DNA of 64,000 nt, from the NCBI GenBank assembly GCA_037043015.1, contig CM073324.1:9693013-9757012 (forward strand), written 5' to 3'. Made by a program: the position numbers and the translations under genes. Shown in pieces: positions 1-10,603 of the stretch (within the stretch, counting starts at the first letter, position 1; every line of letters starts with the position of its first letter). Below the pieces are notes generated by a model. That model searched no databases. It had not been told where the DNA came from and saw only the letters and a list, made by a program, of their open reading frames with translations. This DNA is from Bryum argenteum. Taxonomy: Eukaryota > Streptophyta > Bryopsida > Bryales > Bryaceae.

Positions 1-1790
1 AAAGAGTCCCCACCACGATAAGTGAGGGTTATGAAGGACTTCCAGTCCCACACATTTTCTAAGAGTCCAGCGCTAACAAACGCCTCTGTTATGGATGTAC
101 CTTGTTCTATTAGACTAAGCATTTCCTTCAATGAGTCGATGTCCGACCTCTTCAACACATTAGATATACAACTAAAGCGTTGGTCGATATCTTCGTGTGT
201 ATGCCCACTATAAGGAAAGAGAGCTCCACCTCTCTGAAAAAAACCCAATCCCACCAATGAACACACATAGAGCAAAACATGTAAATGTTTTTATTCTCTC
301 ATGCATTTATCCGCTTGATACGTAATGTTGGAGGCAAAAAGCGTTTTCTCCTCTTCACATCTCCTATCACGCGCAACAATGCGGTCACCACCTCATTGCT
401 ATCGTATTTAATGGTGCGCGCCCGAACCACACATCGCGTATAAACCAATCCCATGTACGGGGCTCCACACAAATGGGTCTTCACAAACCGATACTCAATG
501 TTCTTTACGGTTTGACGATTCTCGCACCACAGGTAGTGTTTTGATCCACGCCATCAACAATGATGCACACGTACAACTCCGGTGATATAAGACGACCTCT
601 TAAATATCCAATAATCTCTCCGTTCCTCCATCCGAATACGCAGATGCATCATAAACAACTCTTTTATTTTGATCCGAGATCTGCATTCGTAGTTCCCTCC
701 ACGGCACATTTATATTCCCAAAGAATGATAACACTTTGAAAACCTCGAGAATGGAGGTACGGGACATGAGGATACGTGATGCGCCACATCCTCCGGAACG
801 AGCTAATTGAAATGGTTTCTCCGTTACAAACTCTCTTCACCTCCTCGTTCACGTAATTGAATATATCGGACTTCCGAGTATTCACGGCGAGGAGAATAAG
901 ACGCACCACTTCGTTGTCATCCTTACGAAGAATTGAACGATGAGGTTGAGGACAACCAAACCGTCCACAAATGATTTAAATGAGGCCTCTCTGCCACGAC
1001 ATTCTAGTCTTTCTCCGGCCGGGTTTGAAAGGTCATTCTGCGTGAATCGCCGCCACTCTTCCATATATTAAACACTCCTTCTTCAGTTGTTTAAACCGTC
1101 TTTGTGAATTTCCAATGTCCAGAGCATAACAAGCATTACAAACTTGTTTGCCATCTAACTTTGTGACAAATTTATCTCGTTGGAAACGTTCCGTCCGTGT
1201 ATAAAAAGAAAGCGGCATTTTTGTCTCATCCAAGTATTTCGTGCATATAAGTAGAAGCCCACGCATTATAACGCATGTCCAATAGGTACCGTTCTTGAAT
1301 GTCTCTCAAACAATTTTGTTTGCATCCTCCTCCTCGCCCTATTGCCCTTTGCACGCTTAGAAGAGATACCTTCGTAGATATACCTTCTCTAGAAGATGTC
1401 TCCCGGAATCTCTCGCTTCTTCTTTTTGCATAGAATATGGACGTCGGGCCGCTCGACATAAATAAGCCCATCTACATGGGCAAATCTCGGATGTTGGAAG
1501 GAGTACTTTGAGAAAATGGAGAGTTCTCATCTACGGGGTTTGAAGCTATACTATCTGCTGCGCCGAGACCTATGAGTGGATCCGGGTGTGTTGAAGTTGT
1601 CATGGAAATCAAATTCTTGTCCCAACCTCCGTGCAGGTGGCGTTTGAGACCCATTCAATACGTCTTCGCCATTTTGAATGGTGGGTTCCATGGCTATCCC
1701 GCACGTAGATAAGACTTGTGCCAACGGATGATCAATCCAACACACATTCCAAGACGCTCTCCCACAATCTCTCCAAATCAATGAATGCAT
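1..1790 (-). pseudogene. Decayed DDE transposase-like gene (GHTHEDID family), truncated by window edge
   Basis: Minus-strand pieces in shifting frames line up as one transposase-like protein. In protein order: a Cys-rich N-terminal segment (CLRDIQERYLLDMRYNAW, about 1226-1330), an HTH-like stretch (VCNACYALDIGNSQRRFKQL, about 1080-1160), SISSFRRMWRITYPHV (about 770-830), IIVDGVDQNTT (about 535-570) holding a candidate first catalytic Asp, KTHLCGAPYMGLVYTRC (about 430-484), and GHTHEDIDQRFS (about 170-210). The last motif and the following VWDWKSF are, from memory, hallmarks of a DDE/integrase-like family common in seed-free plants, algae and invertebrates. At about 205 the frame giving VELSFLIVG stops and GHTHEDID resumes in the next frame, consistent with one lost base. 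Stops and shifts are frequent, so this is a relic. The C-terminus lies beyond base 1. The exact family name is uncertain; the transposase nature is fairly secure. Confidence 0.62.
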
Positions 1791-3458
1791 CGTCTACCCT
1801 AGTGATGCGTCAGATCGCCACCCTGACGGGAATAACTTCGATCCATGCGATTGCGCGCGCCAATTTCAAATGTATACTCCTGGTTGCTGCCGACAACTTC
1901 TCTTCTTTCGATAACAATTCAAATGTCCTTTCCAATTGAGATGAAATGACCAGAGTAATACCATCTCCAATCCGCCTTGCACGAACAAGCCAGAGATTAA
2001 TCGCGCTCCCACCGAACCGTTCGGATTAATGACATCGCTCAGATTGGGTGTTCGATGTACTAAAGGGATTTGGAAATTGGAGTATCGCCCATTGTCGTTG
2101 TTGAACTAATAGGAACCTATACATTGCAAACATGTGAAAATATACGTGTAAGCAATAGAAAATATCATTCATTCAAACGAACATATGTTCAAGGACATAA
2201 ATTTTTGCTTCCAAACATGATTGTTAATGTTGGTTACTAAGTTCGTAATGATATTATATATAATTGTTAAGATTGTTTAAAGTTGTTAAATTACTTAGGA
2301 TTATCTTGTGTACTTTATTTATATATAAATTAACGGTTTATCTACCTCTACGAGATATGTTTGGATAAAATAATACGATGCTAAGTTTTGATTACATGGA
2401 AATAACAATAATCATGTTTGATACCTTGTCCAAGACTATTCTACACCTTAAGAATTGGATTGTTTTGCGTTTCATAATACATTGCTACATCGTTGATTGA
2501 AATAAAAAAGACAATGACAACATGAAATGGCGTCAAATTACTTTGTACCTATGGCAATTTCCATTATAAATCCTACATCATGCTTTGAGCGTGCATAAAA
2601 TCACAAAGATGGTGGTATTGTTTAGGATAAAGGAATAATTATTGCAATGACAATGATTATAGAAAGTTACAACTTACTTAGTTACTTATAGGTTCAATTA
2701 AATTTGCAAGAAAAAATAATAATATTTGCAATATTCATTGTATGATCTATTTTCATAGCGATGGATAGAATTATCATGTGTTCTTGTATGAATGCAATAT
2801 ATTATTGTTTGGAAAATATGGTAATTTTAAACTTTAACTTTAACTTCTACTACATTATAAAAATGAAAGTTGAATAAAACTTGCAACCAATGATTCAATT
2901 GCACTCAAGTAGGAACAAAGTTTTATAGAAGAACAAAAAATATTAAATCAAATTGTAACTAAATTATTCCCACCTCAATGAGTTAGCTTTATAGGGCTTA
3001 GAACCAAGTGGTGTTCACACCACATGTCCATTCTTAGACATGCTCTTCAATAGATGTAAAATATATAGACGCGAAACATACAACAAATAAACCGGAATTT
3101 AGCAATGCAAACACTCGTGCGTTAGAGATTATTCAACTAGTAACTTACATTTTGAGTCATCTTGGAATTTGAAAGAAAAAAAAAAAAAAAAAAAAAATTC
3201 ATTTTCAGTGAATTTTAAGAATTAAAAAAACGATTCACAACACACAACAAAATTTCAAGAATTAGTGAAACAATAACTTGTAGATTACATTAGCCTTCTA
3301 CTAAAATCATTCAATTGTTTTCATAATTATAGAAAGTTTTTTAAAAAACTTAACATACAACAAAATTGCTATAATACAGCAATAAAAATACCTTCGATTA
3401 GACATCCATCAACTAAAAAATGACATAATTTTTTATTTTAAAAAAAAAAAAAAAAACA
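1791..3458. other. AT-rich intergenic DNA, no gene seen
   Basis: Long AT-rich stretch with short poly-A runs, including about 24 A residues near 3176-3200. No coding frame, RNA gene or clear repeat boundary is supported here. The first 300 bases may still belong to the 5' flank of the transposase relic on the left. Confidence 0.5.
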
Positions 3459-3703
3459 AAAGAGGAGGTGGTAGAGGTGTTCACCACCCACCCCCCCCCC
3501 GCCTTCTTTGGCGGGCCTGCGGCCTCGGCGACAAGCGCCCGCTCAAAGCGCCGTGTTTGCTTGAGACGCGACGTGCATCGTGCCGATCTGCGTCCGTCAA
3601 ACACGACGCGCCTTGGAGCGGCGCTTGTCGCCGAGGCCGCAGGCCACCCGCCGCCAGTCGGGGGCGGGGGGTGTCCGGCGAACACCTCTACCACCTCCTC
3701 TTT
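3459..3703. repeat. 245-bp GC-rich foldback (long imperfect palindrome)
   Basis: The left arm starts AAAGAGGAGGTGGTAGAGG and the right arm ends with its complement, CCTCTACCACCTCCTCTTT. Further in, GCCTGCGGCCTCGGCGACAA pairs with TTGTCGCCGAGGCCGCAGGC, and GCGCCGTGTTTG near the centre pairs with CAAACACGACGCG. The arms are about 100 bp with a short loop near 3575-3590 and one mismatched C-rich/G-rich zone. It is far more GC-rich than its surroundings and follows a poly-A run. Because it is palindromic, both strands encode near-identical peptides, which are not evidence of a gene. It could be a MITE or a hairpin-RNA source. Confidence 0.8.
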
Positions 3704-3742
3704 GATTTTCATCCGACCTCCCGCTTCGATCTTCCGCACACA

Positions 3743-3880
3743 CTTGCCGTTTCTTCCTCCTCCGCTCTTGCTCGTGTTTTTGAAGGTCGTTGTTGCCGTT
3801 TCTTCCTCCTCCGCTCTTGCTCGTGTTTCTGCAGGTTGCTATTGCCTTTTCTTCCTCCTCCGCTCTTGCTCGTGTTTCTC
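3743..3880. repeat. Three tandem copies of a ~50-bp pyrimidine-rich unit
   Basis: The string TTCTTCCTCCTCCGCTCTTG followed by CTCGTGTTT appears three times, starting near 3750, 3799 and 3850, with a period of about 50 bp. An open plus frame runs from about 3468 to 4301, but it is the product of the foldback plus these repeats and shows no recognisable domain. Only a short ATG frame reading MQPPPKPPKS lies at its end, behind a TTGCAG acceptor-like site near 4265. Confidence 0.75.
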
Positions 3881-4376
3881 AAGAAAGTCACTGGGACGAT
3901 CTCAGAGAGCACTAGGAGAGTTTCGTGACTTGTTGCAACCAAAAATCTTTTTGCCGATTCTCCTTATCGCTTCTTTCTTCTTTGCATCAATCGCCGCTTG
4001 CTCTAGTACCGAATCATCGCCTTTGCTATTGTACCAGGATCGCCGCTTCTTTGTTGCTATCGAATCGATGCTTGCTACTTCATCGATCTTGTTGCTATTC
4101 CTCATTGCTATCATTGGTATTGTTGCTCTTCTTTGCGGGCGTGCATTTTGGGTTCTTGTTTGCTCTTGTATACGTACGCTACTATTATTCAAATTTATCC
4201 ACTTTGTACTCGATATGTTAAATCTTCTTTCTCCCCTTCATCCTCTTTTTGTGGTCTTTGTTGCAGCTATGCAGCCGCCACCAAAGCCACCAAAATCCTA
4301 ATCTTAAAACCTTAAACCCTAAAAAAATTTAAGAATCTTTAAAAAATAGAAATAATAAAAATATTATCAGAGATTG

Positions 4377-4404
4377 CAAGGGGTGTGCGCGCGCACACCC
4401 CTTG
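4377..4404. repeat. Perfect 28-bp palindrome
   Basis: CAAGGGGTGTGCGC is followed at once by its exact reverse complement GCGCACACCCCTTG, with no spacer. It sits in AT-rich DNA. About 70 bp downstream, GATACCCGCCCAT is repeated twice, followed by a third partial copy (4471-4508). Function unknown; a cruciform-capable end of a mobile element is one possibility. Confidence 0.85.
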
Positions 4405-5542
4405 AAACAATCAACCAAGTGAACTCCAATAAACATCCCATTTACTATATTGAAGCCATTTCAAACGTCTGATACCCGCCCATGAGGGATACCCGCCCAT
4501 ATTGATACCCGTCATACATTATAATTACTTGCTTAAGAACAAGAAAAATGAAAACATTTAGCAACACATGATAGTAAAAATATTAATGTAGATATTGTAG
4601 AACTAACATCTTTCACATACAAATCGTTTGAGACTAAAGAATATTACCTTCTTTACGATTCCAAATTTCTAAAATTGTCTTCACTGTAAAAAGAGCATTT
4701 AACCCTCCAAACATGTTCGCACATTTTGGTCAAGGAGAGAAAAAAAACACTATTTCCTACATAAAACCTATAGATCTTCATTTTTTTAATTTTTTTCTAG
4801 CAAAAATTTATGTGATAAATAAATTCTTATCAATCATTTTGGATTTTCATTCTAAAGCATGTTGAGTTCACAAAAGAATAAAATGTGGCATAAAAGTTTG
4901 TCAAATAATTTCAATCTCGATCCTTTGCATATTTGTTTTGAATATGCTACACACCTTTTCCATGTCTAGAAATTGGTTTTAAGGTAACCAACATGATCAT
5001 GCCAATCATGATTTTAAAGAAGTTAGACCTTGTATAGTGAATTTTTTTTAAGCCAAGTGAAATTAAAGTGTGCTAGACCACTCAATACAATTAAGCAAAT
5101 GAATTATTCTTATGATTTCAAATGCTATAATATTTTAATCCTTCCGATGCATAGTAGCCTAAAAAATTTGGTGGCTTTATATCAATGTTTATTTTAAGAT
5201 TCTAGGATTAGAAGTCTTAAATTTCACTCTAAAACTAGATTTTAAAGCCACTTTTTGATAGTGACAGATTTGAAGTGTTTCTTGAAGAATAATGGCCTCG
5301 GCTTTTCGGGGCTAAAGAGTCGTCAACCATAAAACATCTTCCACATGAAGTCATGTTAGAATCAAAACAAACAAAATGGCCTATGTTAGTCTATATTCAC
5401 ATGAACCATGTGGTCGGATGGTGAATTTTGGTATAAGTTATCAATATTTTATTGAATAGAAATCAAAACAATTGTCAAATAGACTCTAAATTACACCATA
5501 TTAACCATTATGATATTGTGTTCCAATGATGATCAGGTTGCC
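4405..5542. other. AT-rich intergenic DNA, no gene seen
   Basis: AT-rich sequence with no supported coding frame or RNA gene. The only structure seen is the GATACCCGCCCAT repeat near 4471-4508. The 3' end lies directly upstream of the ATG at 5543 and may contain its promoter, but no TATA box stands out. Confidence 0.45.
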
Positions 5543-7398
5543 ATGCCTCGCAACGTTGGAACCAACTGCAAAATCGACAAGACATGGGAGAAGCACGGAT
5601 GGTGGATTGTAGAAGAGGACCCCTCAAAGCCTTATTTGTGGATGACGCACCAACCTTTTAAAATAAGGGACCGTCGACGGCGTTAGGCAAGCGTTTTGGC
5701 GAGATTCAAGCAATTACTACCCGCCCATCGTCGACATGATATATGTGATGTGTGTCCCGAGATCTTTGATGAAGCAATGCGGAAGACTTCTCTCAATCGA
5801 GGCATACCTTCTTCTTGCATCCATTCCGGAATCCTTGCTTGCAAATTGCAGGTCCGTGAAATTTCTCAATACCTTGCGAAATTTTGGTCAATATCGCTCC
5901 TGCAGACGCGTCTGTGGCGCGGAGAGCATATGTCACATTGTCTAGGGTTATCACAGAGGATGTGGCGCGAGCAATGGTTCTTATGGATGCCCATATTAAG
6001 ACGGAAGCATTACTAGAGGCGGATCCAACACATGCAACATCACAAGGTCCACCACCAACCAAAGAGACGGATCCAATTCATCGTAGTTATGTTATTGGAG
6101 GTGAGTTGGATTACCAAACACTTCAAAGAGATTGCACAATCATGTCTGCGTCCAGCGTATCGCGACTACTCGAGCCGCTTTGTAGGAAGTGTTCCTCTAC
6201 CCGGAAGAGGACGTCCTTCAAAGCGGCCACGACGTGAGGGAGGCGACATAACATCTGGTTCGGGTGGACGATCGTCGAATGTGGCTACAAGTGGTGCGAG
6301 GTCAACCGGACGAGGATCGAGGGCGCGTGGTAGGGGTAGTGGGTCTACAACCATAAGGTTTCCAAACTCAGCATGGAGCATCTCGCATGTACCGAGTTCT
6401 TCACTGAATGTATCGGCGAGTGGAGGACGAGTTTCAGAAAATGTATCGGACCGGGACGAAGAGGATTGATCGGAACCGAGGATGGCGTTGGAGGCCTCAA
6501 CGTCAAGTAAGTTCCTAGCACCGATACCTACTGAAGCAGAAATCGCGAAAGGATCACTATGGGGGGACATTGTATTCGAGGTGAAGATCGACAAGATTAT
6601 CCAAGTGGAGAGTCCTTTGACAAACCATCGGGTACTCTCTGCAAAGAGAGTTAGAGAGGTTTATGACTTTATGAGACATCCAGAGAACAAGACTTGTGTG
6701 AGCAAGTTGGTTCTTCGTCCGATCAAGTACATTGTGGATGTCACTACTGACGATGGTGTGGTTCGGCGAGAAGAGGTGGCATTCCCCCTCGAAAGAGCTC
6801 AACGAGAGTTCCAACGCATATTTGATACACACGGATTAGCGTCTATTCACGGTACAACACATTCTCAGTTGTGTTGGCTTCAGGAGAGGATCATTTGGGA
6901 GCCAGTGGATGGACAACACATTGTTGCAGCCTGCAATTTTGCGAAGGAAGAGGTTGCCCAACACAAACTCTCACATGCTGAGTTTATTAACCCTTTATCG
7001 TCAAGGTCAGCCAAATTGGCGCAGTGGGCTGGCTCACACGGTGATAGGGGGCGGAGCGGGCATGGGTTCCGCCGATTGCCGGAAGAGACTGCCGTTGTTT
7101 TTTCGTGCTGCATGCGCCGGCCTCTCCTGATCTTGCAGGCGATCGCTCTATCGCACAGGCGGGATTTGAGGCAATACCTCGCAGACTGAGCTCAAGCTCT
7201 TGGGGTGGGAGCCGGGCAAGGAGCTGAAGAAATAGTGGCTAAATTTGCACAAGCTGGGTTGCGAAGTTGACAACGGGTATTCCAGGGAATCACGGGAAAA
7301 AAGCCGTTGCCTTCACCGTTCACTGAACAGGGGTGAGTACCGTTGGTAGCTTTGTTCAACGTCTTCTTCTTATTTGGGTTTAGGCTGAAGTTTAGCGG

Positions 7399-8046
7399 TT
7401 GGTGAAGATGGGTGTGGAGAGGGAAAATTGCCGCTCGAGGATTGAAAGGGAGATCAGGAGGTGGTTGCAAGAAGATTTAGGGTGTTTTCAAGACATAGTT
7501 GCAAATGAAGTGTGTTTGATGCTTGATGAGGATTACCTTGCTTCTAAGCCAAGGCCCAAGAGTGTTGTGTGGCCTCCTATTCCTCTTGGTAGGAATTGGA
7601 GGTTTTTGTTCAGGCCTTTAGTAGCAAGGCAGTTAGGGTGGGTTGCGAGAAAACCCTTCCCTGATTCGTTGAATACCTTGTTGAAGGAAGATTGGTGGCC
7701 TGATCAGGAGGAATTGAAGCCTGCTGAAAAAGTAGAAGTCATGGAAGGCAATTTGAGGTCTCCTAGACGTTCTGTGAGGGTGGAGACCCGGGTGGAGGTG
7801 AACAACACTCCTGTTAGGGTGGAAACTGTGATTGAGATTGGGTGCTCACGTCGCGTGAAACCAAGGAGAATTGCGTTCCAGGGGTCCAGCAGCGCTGGAG
7901 GGGAGGGGGTGCCTGTTGCGAATGAGGAGGAGCATCGGGAGGAGGGCCTGGCTCCAGCGCCGGCAGCCGGAGGTGCATCGGGGAGGGGGAGGAGGTTACC
8001 TTTGCCGGAGGAGAGCACGCATCACGGTCGGGCGGCGGCAAGATAG
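7399..8046 (+). CDS. Unrecognised ORF upstream of the piggyBac transposase
   Basis: A 215-residue open frame inside the element, same strand as the transposase. It starts with a basic, helix-prone segment (MVKMGVERENCRSRIEREIR), then SVVWPPIPLGRNWRFLFRPL and VARKPFPDSLNTLLKEDWW. Tandem VRVETRVEV/VRVETVIEI strings follow, then a Gly/Ala/Glu-rich tail running into the GC-rich block. I recognise no domain. It could be an accessory element protein or a 5' exon of the transposase: a good donor (CAACAG then GTGAGT) lies at about 8321, and a frame near 8344-8460 (MDNSHVHGLIDQEDLQ) also looks coding. The gene model between 8046 and 8780 is unresolved. Confidence 0.4.
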   Translation: MVKMGVERENCRSRIEREIRRWLQEDLGCFQDIVANEVCLMLDEDYLASKPRPKSVVWPPIPLGRNWRFLFRPLVARQLGWVARKPFPDSLNTLLKEDWWPDQEELKPAEKVEVMEGNLRSPRRSVRVETRVEVNNTPVRVETVIEIGCSRRVKPRRIAFQGSSSAGGEGVPVANEEEHREEGLAPAPAAGGASGRGRRLPLPEESTHHGRAAAR

Positions 8047-8716
8047 CTCACCACCGCCAAAGGGTCTGCGGCTTACTCTGACTGCCACCGACGAGCGAGG
8101 CGAGCAGATAAAAACGGAGGGGGGCTGGCCTCCCGGTGGGGGTGGCCTCGATCTTGGGGAGGGGGCGGCTCCCGGGGGGGGCTGGCCTCAAGTGCTCGGG
8201 GAGGGGGGCTGGCTCCCACTGCTCTCCCTCCAAGTGCTCCTGCGAGCTGCGAGTCGCCAATTCGGCGGTTTAGGGGTGGTGGCCGACGGGGTCGTGGGAG
8301 GAGGTCTACTTCAACAGGTGAGTTTCCTCCACTCTCCAATTTTTTGCAATCCACACGTCCAAGTGAATTGATGGACAATTCTCATGTGCATGGTTTGATT
8401 GATCAGGAGGATCTCCAAGCGGCTTCCCGTGAGTTGGATGGTTTGCTAGATTTGGTGAATAGCGGCGTGGGGGGGGATTTAGATTCACAAGGGTTAGCTG
8501 ATTTTGAGAATGGCTTCAGGATGTGTAGTAGAAATGTTAGATTGAGGTCTGACAGGGTATTGATTGCACCATCTAGTGACTATGAGCTTGGATTTCGTGG
8601 GAAGATTGTGATTGTCTTGGGAATGAGATACTGTTGCTTCACATTGATCATGAATCTCCATGTTCTAGTTTGCTTGAATTAGGGTATTGTAATGCATGAT
8701 AGTTTTGATGTGATTC

Positions 8717-10603
8717 ATGGGATTCAATTGCTCACAAATTTCTATGGGCCTTGGGGGACGTTTGTGGTTCCGGACCTGTGTGTGTGTGATTGTTGAGGAT
8801 GGTCAACCAAGTAGTGTGCCATTTCTTCAAATTTGGGGTAGGAATGATCTTGATTCTTTGGATGAGCAAGGAAGTTCTAGCGGAGTTAGTACAAGTGATG
8901 ATGAATATTTCCCACATGGTAGTGAAAGTGATGATGAGATGGGGGAGAAGTTAGACTCTATGGTATTGACCCCAACTACAAAGAAGTGGTTGGTAAGTGG
9001 GGGTGAGATGCGGAATGAAATTGGCTTGGGATACAATGATTATGCTCAAATTTGTAACATGCCTGAGAATGAGAGGTTTAGTGAGTCTAAGTGGAATTCT
9101 ACATTGACACAATTGCCTAGTATGGAGTTCATTGGGGAGCATGAGGGATTTAGCCATGCCACATTGGATTGCATTGAACCTCTTGATTTCTTCTCATTGT
9201 TTTGGCCTACTTCAACTTTGTCAAAGATTTGTATGCAAACTAATTTGTATGCTACAAGTTTGGATGAGAATGGGGTAAGCAAGGGTGGCTTGAGGTGGAC
9301 TCCGTTGGTAATGTCCGAATTACGAGCATGGTTTGGGGTGCTCATGGTGATGGCGTTGAAGAAGGTCCCACAAACACGGTTTCATTGGTCTAAGGACCAA
9401 GAGGTATGGAGAACCCCTGCAATTGTGAAGTGCATGAGTCGTACTCGGTTTGAGGCTATTTTGAGATGTGTGCATTTGGTTGATAATGACACAATAGTGC
9501 ATGATAAAACCGACCCGGGCTATAGCAAGATGGCTAAGACTCAATGGCTAGTAGATGAATTCAATGTCTTGTGTGGTCAAATGTGGGATGCAGAGAAGAA
9601 CTTGACAATAGATGAAATGATGGTACCATATACGGGTAAGTATTCGCCTATAAGGCAATACATGAAAGCTAAGCCTACCCAGTATGGTATCAAAATTTGG
9701 TGCTTAGCAAATAGTGTATCTAAGTATGTTCAACACATGGAAGTTTATTGTGGTGCCTCCACTTCAGAGGATGACAATCATGCCACGGGGTTCGGAATTG
9801 TCAACCAACTGATGCGGGGCCACGAAGGTAAGGGTCACATTGTGACATGTGACAATTTTTTTACTAGCCCTAAGTTGTTTTGGTGTTTGCTACAAAAAGG
9901 GATATATGCAACTGGTACATGTAGATCTAATCGTCTTGGCTGGCCTAGTGCACTCACTATAAACCCTAGAACCGGAAGTAGGGGTCAATTGTGGTTTAGA
10001 ATGCATGCTAGTGGTAGGATGGTCGCTATTTGTTGGTTTGATAACAAACCCGTGTGCTTGTTGTCTCTGACATTTTCTCCATTAGATGCTAATGGCCAAG
10101 TCTACATTTCTAGATGGCATAATGGAGAGTTTGTTTCGGTGCCTTGTAGTCCCATACTAATCCACTACCAGAAACCATGAGGGGAGTTGATGTCCAAGAT
10201 CAACTACGAGGATACTACACCGTGCGGCAAAAAGACCACAAGTGGTGGGCACCGTATCCTATTTCACATCTTAGATACATCTTTTGTGAATTCTTACATT
10301 ATTTACAAATCACATATGGCTCGAGCAGGTAAAAAGTGTATGGCTCATGTGAAGTACAATTTGCTTGTTGCTAATGCGTTGATGGCACAATATACAGTGT
10401 GTGAGCTTCCACGGACTACGGTTGTTGGTGCAGTGGTTCCACGCCCAACCAAATTGCATTACACAGATAAGTTGGTTGCAGAGAAGCGGAAGAGGAGGAC
10501 ATGCGTAGTGTGTGGCAAAGTAATGAATTTTTATTGTCCAACATGTAAAAAATCCATGTGTATGGGGAAGTGCTTCGTGGATTTTCATTCTAGACGCATT
10601 TGA
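8717..10603 (+). pseudogene. piggyBac transposase (DDE_Tnp_1_7), broken by two compensating indels
   Basis: An acidic N-terminus (STSDDEYFPHGSESDDEMGE) leads into the piggyBac catalytic domain: FFSLFWP, LRAWFGVLMVMAL, then the first Asp in LTIDEMMVPYTGKYSP (residue 299 of the frame starting at 8717) and the second in HIVTCDNFFTSPKLFW (residue 379). The frame stops at TGA 10178. The expected third-Asp motif is present just after, but in another frame: MRGVDVQDQLRGYY then HKWW (10179-10242). The first frame then returns at HRILFHILDTSFVNSYI and ends in a C-terminal Cys-rich zinc-binding domain (CVVCGKVMNFYCPTCKKSMC) as in the family. So one base was lost near 10178 and one gained near 10242. 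All three Asp codons survive, but the protein would truncate before the third. Confidence 0.88.

Noticed and set aside
3468-4301. 277-codon plus-strand open frame
   Set aside because: It runs through a palindrome and three tandem repeats. Both strands give the same peptide in the palindrome and no domain is recognisable.
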